Below are positions 13,173 through 23,577 of a DNA stretch of 64,000 nt, in pieces; within the stretch, counting starts at the first letter, position 1; the number at the start of each line of letters is the position of its first letter. The position numbers were made by a program, and so were the translations under genes. The DNA comes from Bradysia coprophila (Eukaryota > Arthropoda > Insecta > Diptera > Sciaridae), in assembly GCF_014529535.1 (NCBI RefSeq), contig NW_023503608.1, positions 12,016,501 to 12,080,500 on the forward strand, written 5' to 3'. The notes under the pieces are model-generated. The model worked only from the letters and a program-made list of their open reading frames with translations, did no database searches and was not told the DNA's origin.

Positions 13173-14220
13173 TTTCTATTTTCATTGATTTAAACTCTCA
13201 ACTCGCACGACATTTGTCTGGTATATTGAGTTTGAATTACGAGTTTTTAAAATTGATTCCGTTTGTAGGCTTCAAAGGGAAACATTTGACTTCTGTCTGA
13301 CATTCGAATAAAAGTTCACATCAGCCATGTTGACAGTTCCGCTCAAGGAAAATGTAAATTGTATCCGTTTCGATAATCGCACACACCGTTCAACCGATTT
13401 AATAAACAATCATCACAACTTCTAATAATTATACGTAAATTGTATCAATACTTTAAACGAAAATGCCACACACAAAATACAACTGATATCCTTGCTGATA
13501 TCACATAATATTTCAATGACACCCGCGATGTAATACAATTTCAGAGAAAAGAACACACAAAGTGGGTGGTTGGGTGGGACGTAGACGACGTAACACGTAG
13601 ACACAACAATAGCTACTGTTCCCTCGATACAGGACGAACACACATACAACGGTAAAATAAGTGGAAAATCGACATTCGAACGAACTTTTCTGTCTGGTAA
13701 GATCTGCCCGTAAGCGTATATTTCACAAAGACAATCACAAACCGACTCACATGATTATAATAATAGTAGAAGAGAGGATTGTTTAACAATAAATGTATAC
13801 CTATACGTATAAAGGACTTGAGGACGTAAAGTTAACGCATGAACACGAAACTTTATAGTCATGCGCATCTATATACATACCATATCACATATAAAAATTG
13901 GTTATGGGAAATGTCCTAGAACAGCGATGTTTATTGTAAATTTGTTTTGTTATTGTCTCGACTCGGTGGAAATGTAGTCTCGAGGGAGAGAGGTGTGTAT
14001 AGTGTGTAACCCTTTTTAAAGCCATTTTTGATCTGTTAGACATATAGACGAGACAAGCCAACAGTGTGTTCTCACAATCGAAAAATTATGAAGCAACAAT
14101 TGAAGTAAAAGACTTTGCACCAAACACATTAGATGAGACAAGACAACATGAGAAAAATTTAAGAGTTTCGACGTGGTTATGTGCGCTTGCCGTTTGTGTT
14201 TGTATAGCAGCAGAGAAATT

Positions 14221-14269
14221 GAGAAAATTATTAATAAGTTAGAAGATAGATTTCGGTATGGTTGGGTCC
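14221..14269. repeat. dispersed repeat shared with 19903-19950
   Basis: About 48 bp beginning GAGAAAATTATTAATAAGTT and ending with a GATTTCGG block followed by TTGGGTCC. The same sequence with a few substitutions occurs at 19903-19950, where it runs into a tandemly duplicated region. Function unknown. Confidence 0.5.
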
Positions 14270-14530
14270 ATAGAGCTACTCTCGAGTGATGTCAATATTC
14301 CAATATAATCTGGGTGCTCATGAAATTATAGCGTATCGATTACTAAATCAGCAAAACCATGTCACTTCTCTAGGAATTGTCCTTTCAAACGTATCACCGC
14401 AACTTGAATTACTCCATTTTTACCATTTGTATGATTGTTGTATATTATTTACTTGCCACAGTCGGCAGTTTCAGCAGCAATATTTACTTCCAATTCTGTT
14501 ACTTCTATTGCCACAAAGAATTTTAATGAC

Positions 14531-14640
14531 AGAATCTTTTACTTCATTGCTTTTAACATGCATCTTGGTATTTAATAGCACATCAAACGTAGTGGTTCGT
14601 TTACGTTTTTCACAACAATCGATAACAGATGAACATGAAG
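14531..14640 (+). repeat. dispersed ACTTCATTTG...GATGATTAG repeat, copy 3
   Basis: Contains ATCTTTTACTTCATTGCTTT, then ATCGATAACAGATGAACATG about 85 bp later. It overlaps a 145-codon frame on the plus strand that I regard as noncoding. A truncated opposite-strand piece (GAAGTAAAAGACTTTGCACC) lies at about 14104. Confidence 0.5.
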
Positions 14641-14843
14641 CGGACAATTACGGTTATGTAGATTGTTTTTCATTGTTGGACATTATCGTTTTTGTCCAAA
14701 AAAGCTGGCGTCCTCTTTTTTAATGTTATGGACGACATAAGTGTAATTTTCGACCCTTTAGCGAATAGGATGAAAGAGACACCTAATAAAATAGCGTACT
14801 TCCCCGTCGTCAACGTTAATCTAATAAAATTGTCATTACTAAC

Positions 14844-15466
14844 CTTGCCGATTCCCCGTGTGTTCGAACAACGTAATCTACCAATGGCATGATGTTCGTA
14901 TTCTTTCTCTAACAATTCGTACTGAACCTGAATGCGACTGTAACGTAAAACGTACGTTAAAAAACGAATTTACCTAATAAGTCGCGAATAAATATACTTA
15001 CGAAATAGCCAAAATCAGTTCGTGTAACTGTTCCTTGGCTTCATTTATAGATCCTCCATCCTCTAAAGCTAATTGTAACTCTTTTTGTAAAACTGCTAAT
15101 TTACGTCGTTCGGCTTCCAAAAGCAAACTTGTCACCTACACACAAACACGAGTTAACAATTTTTTTTCTTCAAACTTACATTAACCATCAATGTCACTCT
15201 TGCGACAACATAAATTCTGATCGTACCTCTAACTGAACACCAAATAATTGCCGTGTTCGATTGTAACAAAGCCGTGGTGAAATATTGTCGACTCCTCTTT
15301 GAGGAAAATGATTGATTAATGTTTCTTTGGTCACTGGTAATAAGTTTTTTCGGTTGTGATGGGAATCGTAATTGCGGGTGTGGATGGTGATGTTGCTCTG
15401 TAAACAGTGGTGAACATAGTCTTGGCGCAGTTGAGTGGTATTATCATATGTTTCGATTGGACTCAT
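14844..15466 (-). CDS. unrecognised coiled-coil protein exons (partial)
   Basis: Three exons on the minus strand join with matching phases: 15466-15227 (80 codons), 15135-15002, and 14937-14844. The ATG at 15466 follows an in-frame TAA and a good CCCTCCCACAG acceptor about 17 bp upstream, so it is probably the start with an upstream untranslated exon. The first 80 residues have no recognised domain. The second exon encodes a clear amphipathic helix (LLLEAERRKLAVLQKELQLA) and the third continues with QVQYELLEKEYEHHA, so this is likely a coiled coil. The last donor (AAG|GTTAGT) leaves phase 0. The next exon could be 12008 or a Ras-GEF exon, as all of these start in phase 0; the 13172 exon, which has its own ATG, would then be an alternative first exon. 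I do not recognise the family. Confidence 0.55.
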
Positions 15467-16519
15467 TAATTGGTTTTATGCTGCTGTGGGAGGGAAATAT
15501 TGTTATTAGTTTTACATTGAAAATAAAAGTTTCTGCATACTCCAAAACACATAATAACGAAACAAAGCCATTTTTCATGTTCGGTTGGATTCAAAATAAC
15601 GTTACACAGTATATGCCATATAGAAATAAAAATAAGATTGTGTTTTCAACAGAACTAGATGGTAACCATCCATGACATCAAATTTCTTAACAATCAACCT
15701 TAGATAACATATAAATCCAAAATCCATAAAATTCAATTCAAAAAAATATCCATTTAAATTATTATGGTATGTGCAAAGGCGTAATAAGTGTAAGACTCGA
15801 TTCAAATAAAATTCAAATTCGATACGGTTTGTTAATACGAATAAAAGTCACGAATTTTGCCATAGCTTTGGCTTAAGTAAACGAAAAATTATGCACAAAT
15901 TATTGCAATTGTAGCAAATCCGAATGGGTTGGTTTTTTTTATTGGAATATAAAGTTTATATCCGTACAGACACACGCACGCCAAGCTGCATCGATTTCTG
16001 TAAAGCCAGTCAACAACATAATATATATAATAGGAATCGAGGAACAGACAGACTATTATGTTACATTAGATTTTAATTTGGAAGTCGTGACTATTAATCT
16101 TATTGATACGTTTTTGTTGGTCGCCTTTGCCAGCGATTTTTTTTCTTTTGAGAAACATGTTTTCAAATCTATTATGATCACCTCTTATAAAATTTGAGAT
16201 AGAAATATTTCAAATTTATGCTAACGACACCTTTTTTGGCGACAACTATTATTATCTTAATTGAATTTAGATACTTTTTTTTGTTATATTTCAATCAGCA
16301 TATTCAAACGCCCCTTAAAAAGTGATCGCCAAATTTTACGATCATTTGCAGATCCAACCTTTATATAGCGTTTTAAGCTTCTATTAAATATGAGAGTATT
16401 GGTGTGAAGTGAGTGTTCAATCAAACTACTGCGGAAAAGACTTTCTTATAGCCAGAGCTGTTTTATCAAACGATCTGACTTTCAATCAATAATAACAACT
16501 CTCGAATTAATGAATTTTT

Positions 16520-16636
16520 ATGAACGGTCATGCATCTGCTATCGGCAACAAAGACAAAAATTAGCAACAAGATTTAACTGATATGTTCTTATATAGCCAA
16601 TGCATGTTAAAAGAAATGAAGTAAAAGATTTTGCAC
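16520..16636 (-). repeat. dispersed ACTTCATTTG...GATGATTAG repeat, copy 4
   Basis: Read on the minus strand it gives AAATCTTTTACTTCATTTCT, then a TATATAAGAAC block, then TTGCCGATAGCAGATGCATG and ACCGTTCA, in the family order. It is one of the two or three longest copies. Confidence 0.6.
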
Positions 16637-19320
16637 CAATGTGTTGAAAATTAGTAGGTAGATGAGTGACGGAATGGCTACCAACAGGCTCTTTAGGAAA
16701 ATCGGGAACTCATCGTAAAATTCGAAATAGACCTTTTTTTATATAAAAATACAAAAGGCCCTTCGGGAATCCAGCATCACCAGTGCGGCACTGGATCTAA
16801 AGGAAAGAAATAATAGAACTATTGATTGTTCCGCTGATATACTTGCCGTCTGTGATAGGATAAAAATGACATTTTGAAATAAAAACAATTGACTGAACTA
16901 TGTACGGTCTTGGCATAGAAAGTATAGAATCTCCGGAGAAAAATAGATTGAAAGAAATTCGGTTTTGTGTGGTTACTGACCTCGGTGAATTTTTAACTTT
17001 TCTTTCATAGTAACGTAAATTTCGAAGAATCGACATTATATCAACAATTGATGTGCAGTACATAGGACATTAAATGGACAATGATCTTCAACTTCAACCA
17101 ACTTTCAATCTATTAATGGTCAATGAACCTCCATGTTATTGAAAGTAGATGATGCATGTTATTTGTAGAGTAAAATCTTTCCGAGATCGCATTCCTTTTC
17201 TTCGTTAGTCTATCAACCTCATGCCTAGGGCAAGTCCAAAGTTAGAAAGTTGTGAATGAAAAAAGGTTGCTGATATGGACCCTCTCTAATAGCAAACTTA
17301 TACTATTCTCTGCATAAGTTCAAACCGTGAGTAAGGTAGGTCAAACAAGACATGAAACCTTTTTACGTCAGAACATATCTCGTTCAGTATTACATAATGA
17401 CGTGTAGCGAAACATGTTTGCATTTAACGAATATCGTGACCTATTACTCAACACTTGCGTAAAATGGTATGCTGCAAAAAAATGATCATTTTTGACAGCC
17501 ACTTTAAGCGCAGCCTTCCATCCCAGTGAAGCAATAAATTTGCAATTTACGGCAAAAACCTGTACTCATAATTCGTACGTCGACATTGAATACAACAAAT
17601 CTAAACAAATCTCATCTTTGTGCAAATAAAACTTTCGATTTCAAGCATATCGTTTTTAGAGGAAAAAACTTATTGGTGGGTTGACTAAGCTGCAGTGTAC
17701 GTTGTATATATAAACATGTGGCATCTGTCGAAGAAATAACATGAATTATAAGTAATGACAAGTGTATCGTGTAGGTTATACATATAAACATTATTCATAC
17801 GAAGAAAAATGGTATATACAACATAAATGCGAGGTTTTTCTTTAATAAGATGACAAAACTATACATAATGGACTGGCTCTCGCCGTTCAAACCCATTGAA
17901 CGACCTGTAAATTCATTTTGCGACAATGAAATTATAAAAAAAAACCGGTGACTTCGCGGTTTTACTTTCTCCACCATTAAGTTATCGTTCCTTTGGTCGG
18001 ATGTTAGGAAAAGTGAATATTTATTTAGACTGATAAAATGACGGAGGGTATGGAGAAGATTTATTTACAAAATTTGATACGGTGCCTAATCCATAGCACC
18101 AAAATTGTGTACGAACATTTAACGCTTTTAGTTACAAATCTATCACATTGTTGTGTCCAACTGATAAAAAGCTTTCTCCTAATATTAAAAACTGTTCACG
18201 CAATTTATTATGGTTGCAGCGGGAGTTTTATGCTGACCAGTATAATAGTTATTGTTACTCGGCATATCTCTTATATCTGTTAAACATCGTACAACGTTAA
18301 TTGAAAGTGAATGTTGAATATGTTGCGTACAATACCATTTGATGTGTAAAAAAATAAAAATAAAAAAAAAATCTATAACAAGACATAAGCCGTTGTAGGT
18401 ATATAGGTATACAGAAAACGAGAGTTTTTTTTTCGGTTTGTTATTAATTTTTGATTATTATGGCCATTGAAGCGGTGCTCGTTATTCATAACTTGTTATG
18501 TGTAGTAGGTTTACAATATAAAAAATTCAAATTTAATTCAACTTGTTTGTACGTCGTTTAAATCAACAGCATAAACGTAAACGTAAAGGTGTAATGAGAC
18601 ATAAAATTTAAAAATAATCTTTCAATTGTTCTTTTAAATTGAAAAACTTAACTGCATTGTTACATGGACAGAACAAAAGTCTACCTACAATTCTTGTCCG
18701 TTCCTGTTCTGAAGGCCACGGAATAACCCTTCACCACCGGTTCAATATTCATGAGCCGGAAATAATTTAATTTAAAATTTCAGCAAAAATATTTAAACGA
18801 AAAAAGATCTAAATTCAATTTTCGGTTTTTCAATAATATTTTTGTTATAAAATTCATTTTCATGATATTACATTAATTGTATATCCATGTTAAAAGTAGC
18901 TGATTTTAATCTGATACTTAGCCAATTTTTCTTCATTTATCTTACTGTTACCTACCAACCAAAAGTAATAATTCAAACTTGTGTAACATGAACTCGGACC
19001 GAAAACAAATCAAAATAGCATTTTTCAGACCAGTGCGATGTACTGGACCGTGGTGCTTTCTTATGTAAGCGTGTAGAAAATAATAAAATATTAGTGTTGC
19101 ATCGAAGCCATTTAGAATAATATGTAAACGAGTGTATAGGTTGCAAGGAATTTGTATCGATCACTACTTTCCTTTCCACTTTTACTCTACGACAATAATT
19201 TATTCGTTTGAAAAGTTGATTTTCGAATGATAGAAAGATTGTGCAAGTTCATTACAGTTTGAAATATAGACTTAGTGGTGGACTTAAAAAACTGAAAGTT
19301 ATGAATCATGACTCAGGTCT

Positions 19321-20125
19321 TCCGATAAGATTATCTTAGAAACTTTATTGTGATTCGAATCTTTTTCTGTTTCTTTACCATGGGGTATTCCACTGAATTT
19401 TCATTGGCTTAGAAGTACTAGAGTTAGGGTGTTGTATGGATTATTCTACTTAAATGTTAAATCTAGTCCTTCATATCTGTAGAAGAATCAAAACTCAAGT
19501 TTATGATGGTTTGAATAAACTTATTTATGTCCACATACGTATGTGCAAACCGCTTGCTTTATTCGCTCTGTTGTGGCTTTACCACAGACTGTTCACGAGT
19601 TAGCAGGTTTGATGATGAGTTAAAATTTCATTTCAACTAAGATTCGCTAGACTTTTTCTTGAAAAGATTGGTATAGTCTTCTTAGAGTATGTATCAAGTA
19701 CCACTGTCGCCATAGTCTGATGAGAAATAGTATTTTTGAACTGCATATTGATGCAAAATTTTCTTTCAGATCGAAACAGCGGTCGAATGTCTTGCAGGTT
19801 GTTTAAAACATGAGAAATATTGAACAGTTTCAACGTGATAATCTACATGTCACATTGAAACTGTTTAATCTTTCGTTTGTATGACAGGATGATACAGAAA
19901 GCGAGAAAATTATCAATAAGTTAGGAGATAGATTTCGGCATAGTTGGGTCCGATAAGATTATCTTAGAAAAGAAAACCTTTGTGATTCTTTTACTGTTTC
20001 TTCACCACACAAATATTTTCCACGTAATATGAATTGGCTTAGAAGTACTAGATTTATAGACATATTAGATACATATTATTCTACCCAATCGTTAAATTTA
20101 GTACTTCAAGGTCTAAGAAGCATAA
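19321..20125. repeat. diverged direct duplication (19321-19500 and 19949-20125)
   Basis: Both units begin TCCGATAAGATTATCTTAGA and share TTTCTTCACCA-like and ATTGGCTTAGAAGTACTAGA blocks in the same order over about 180 bp. The second unit is preceded by the repeat also found at 14221. The spacer between units is about 450 bp. Not coding. Confidence 0.6.
19823..19865. repeat. short hairpin
   Basis: AACAGTTTCAACGTG (19823-19837) is followed after 13 bp by CACATTGAAACTGTT (19851-19865), giving a 15-bp stem with one mismatch. It lies between the two duplicated units and may be the edge of a MITE. Confidence 0.5.
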
Positions 20126-21832
20126 GTTAATGTGGATGGAATTTGTCAAAAATGGAAAAAAGGTTTTTAACTCTAAGTATGTCTTATATGAGGAGATCGC
20201 TCTGTGCCGTAATACTTATAAAATATCTTTGCGTAATTCTTTCAAGAGCATGAGCTTCATATGGTCTCGTTAATCTGTTGATCACTGGTCAAAAAAGTGT
20301 ATTTTTCAAGTTCTTTGATCAAATATCAAGAGACACCATTAATTACTGTCGATGAAACTTGTAATTTCAAAAATAGGAAAATTCAAAACAATTTTTTTCA
20401 ACAGTTTATTGATGTTACTTCTCGACGGCTCACCAAGGTAAACAAATCGTAAGCTTGTTAATTGAAAAGTAAATAAATTGAATGAAAATTGAAAGTAGAA
20501 ACATGGACACATTTTTTTTCAATTCCTTGACATTGATAATGCTCATTAGAGATGTGATATACCTTAAACTGTCGGATTGCAATACAGTGACCTGATAAAA
20601 ATATTTGTTTATTTTCATTTAAATTATAGTGTCCAGATCGAGCCTAATTTGTATTCATTGTAAAACAAGAATGTATCCCATCAAAGAAAATTACGAATCA
20701 ACAAGATTTGCATGACATCATCATTTCTGGAATACAAGGTTACTGACAACCAATTCAATCCAGATCAGAAATCACGTTCTTACTCTTGATCTACATTGGT
20801 GAGTTCGCTTTGTTAAAGAAATTCCATTGTTCTCCCTCAATCATTGAATGAAGAATTTGCTCACATCTGGATCAAATTGATAAAGAGAACTCTAAGAAAA
20901 ACATGACTTTTCAATTGAGGATATGGAGAAGAGGAAAAAAAACTTCATTACCGTAAATTCATGCGAGACTAATGTAATGCTTGAATGCTAATTTATTCGA
21001 TTAATCGAAGAAAAGCTAGTGAAATCGTAAATAGTTACATATACTGTGTAATGTATACCGATATCCAATAGACCAATACGCAATAATAATTCGTAATTAG
21101 AGGCATGTGTACTGTACGTACAGTATAGTATTATGTTAGTATGTACAATTACAATCTCGCGAACATTAAATAATTGTTGTCGCATTAAAATATTGACTCA
21201 AAAAAATGAAACTTTTATTTCGAACAAAAAAGACTTGCGATATTTGTCGTCAAACTGCTAGATTCAATATTTAAATAGAAATAGAAAATAAACACAGCTC
21301 AATGTTCAATCGATAAATTACCTTCAACCTCAAATTGAATCCAATCTTAAAGATGCGTCTCATTATCCATTTGGCTTGGATTGAAATTTCCTGCATCCAA
21401 ATGAAAATAACCAAACACTTTAAAATAACCACAATTTATGCACTTCGTTTACTGGTGATCCAGAACATAATACACTTCAACATTTACTTTGTTTCAAAAC
21501 CCAGCCAAAGAAGCTGAACTAAACCGTTGCATAGATAAAATACGATACACCGCGCATCTAATGTACAGTTAACTTAAAACATAAACACAATAATTTCTCT
21601 GTGATCTAACCAAAACAACAACAAAAAATATGCAAGCGAAATGCACAAACATAGCGTTCATTTGAATACATTCGCTAAATACGGCATAAACAAGAGCGCT
21701 CGTACACTACTACTCGACATCTAAACGTAACTGAGAAACATTCGCGCGATCGCTGATCAATTCCTTCCATTCAAAAATTAAATCTGTTTTGTGTTTGGAA
21801 TTATGAACTTCGTTAACTTTTGAAACGGTTCG

Positions 21833-22418
21833 ATGTCGGCATTCACCGAATGGTCAAAAGAAAAATTTTCAACACTAAAAGAGATAGACAACAGGTATAA
21901 TGAGCATCAAAGTGAATTTCAACAAAAGCGAATAAAGTGGAAGAAATTGGGAGAGTCTTTGTCTTTTATTAACCATTTATTAATTTTAATTGTACCTTCG
22001 ATTATATCGTTGATCATTTCAAGCAATAATAATCGTTTTATAGAGCTTTACATAGAGTCAAAGTATTTTCGTGTATATTTTCTTGAGCGGAAGCAGTGTT
22101 GCCGGTCGGTCGAGAAAAATTGGATGAATTATAGTAATTTGAACATGTGGTACGAAGAATAATAATTGTGGGAGTGTCTTCCTATGAGTCACTGACCGAC
22201 CGGTGAGATTTTCCTTCTTATTAGAAGAAGAAAACGATTTCAGTTTTTGTATAGTAGGTGTAAGGGATAGTAAAAATGACGATGCAAATATGTATCAAAA
22301 TATGTATGTTTTCAGTTATGGGTTTTATGAAACTGATGCAATTCGAACTTTCTTATGGCTTGTATCTGTCGTTTTTGTAGGGTGGGCTGTAATTCAGCTC
22401 TTCCGGCTTTTTCAATAA
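21833..22418 (+). CDS. tentative small two-exon membrane protein
   Basis: An ATG at 21833 opens a 109-codon frame. If it is spliced at the GTACGA donor at 22149 to the acceptor GTATGTTTTCAG ending at 22315, the frame continues to TAA at 22416 with about 140 residues. The model would have a charged N-terminal helix (EKFSTLKEIDNRYNEHQ), a first membrane segment (NHLLILIVPSIISLIIS) and a second near the C-terminus (FLWLVSVVFVGWAVIQLF). The second exon is read in the only frame that gives a membrane helix, and the splice phase fits, which is the main support. There is no recognised family, no clear polyadenylation signal and no homologue I can name. It could be chance. Confidence 0.3.
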
Positions 22419-22501
22419 CTTTTATTTTCGAATATAAGAATCGTTCGACTTAGTGCCGGTATCGGGGAATCTGGCACACGGTGCCAAAAGAACGCACTTT
22501 T

Positions 22502-22641
22502 AAACTACGTAAAAGGTGAAATCGCACACGCAAGTTTATTGCTGCAAATGCTTTTTTGCCATGTCATTGACTTAATGACTCCTTTTACAAAATTTTGGCA
22601 TCGAAAAATCGTGTGCGAGTTCACCTTTTACGTATAGTTTA
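22502..22641. repeat. MITE-like inverted-repeat element
   Basis: The left arm AAACTACGTAAAAGGTGAAA (22502 on, continuing TCGCACACG) is mirrored by the right arm CGTGTGCGAGTTCACCTTTT (22611 on, continuing ACGTATAGTTT). Arms are about 30 bp with two small differences; the element is about 140 bp and noncoding. No clear target duplication. Confidence 0.6.
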
Positions 22642-23577
22642 GGCACAAGTTTAGATTACTCGCAGCCGTATTGGTCTAATGGTATCAACCAAGATGTGGA
22701 CACGACGACATTGTTCATAATTACATGCAGCACTATCCAAACTTGTACCTTCATTGTTGTCAACATTCCCACTGTTGCTCATATGTGACGAAGTAAAAAC
22801 GGCGACTACAGCTATTGATAGTAGCTGAATGCTATTACCTTCACTGACCTATGCTTATTAGTGCAGCCAGGAAGTTTTCCAATTAGTTACCTGTTTTTAA
22901 GTGAATCGTACTTACGCATCACGTATGCCAATTGTTCATCCTTTGATAGTCCGGTAAAAGTAATTTTTCTTTAAGATTTTTTACTTTTACCAAAATCCTG
23001 CTCTTTGGTCTTTATATACTTTTCTAATAACAGAAATCTTGGAAATCTGGTCAAATTTACTTATTTTTAGTGAAAACTCGGAAAATTATTATTGAAATTG
23101 GAAAATTTGAAAATTTTCGATTTGCTAAGTGTTGATCAATACCTTTAATTTGAACTTTAAAGAGGTGGGACTAGACTAGTATTGCAGAGTAGATTTCAAC
23201 ATTATCTGATATCATCTGTTATAGATAGTGACGATGAAAGTAAGCAGTGATCTCCGGTTAACACAATCTTTTGTAGCACAATATAAGTTAAAACAAATGA
23301 AGACAAAGGTTTTTTTTTATAAATTTCTTGGATAATAAAATCAGAACGAAAGACGTGACAGATTCGATAACTACTGTATTGTCTACTGTAGTGTTTTTAA
23401 ATTCTTCTAAAAAGCGAGCACTTAGCCACTCTTGAGGTCACTCTGAATTATTATCAAAAGTCGTTTTCTTGTTTAAGTTTTATTTTAAACATTGAGCAAT
23501 ACAGTTCCAGCTAATTTATTTTACAAGTTATTGTCGGTGCCAATAGTTCCTTCACGACACAAAATGAAATTTCAATC

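Larger units (their letters stand above)
15490..21830. other. noncoding, repeat-bearing
   Basis: No exon could be supported. The block holds dispersed repeats (16520-16636, 19903-19950), a duplicated segment (19321 and 19949), and a short hairpin (19823-19865). Part of it near 15490 is likely the 5' intron of the coiled-coil gene. Confidence 0.45.

Noticed and set aside
14286..14723. 145-codon plus-strand frame
   Set aside because: Overlaps a copy of the dispersed repeat, runs antisense to the coiled-coil gene region, and shows no domain. Judged chance.
22662..22688. tRNA-like start with a box A (TGGTCTAATGG)
   Set aside because: No box B (GGTTCGANTCC) or cloverleaf could be found downstream, so neither a tRNA gene nor a SINE head is supported.
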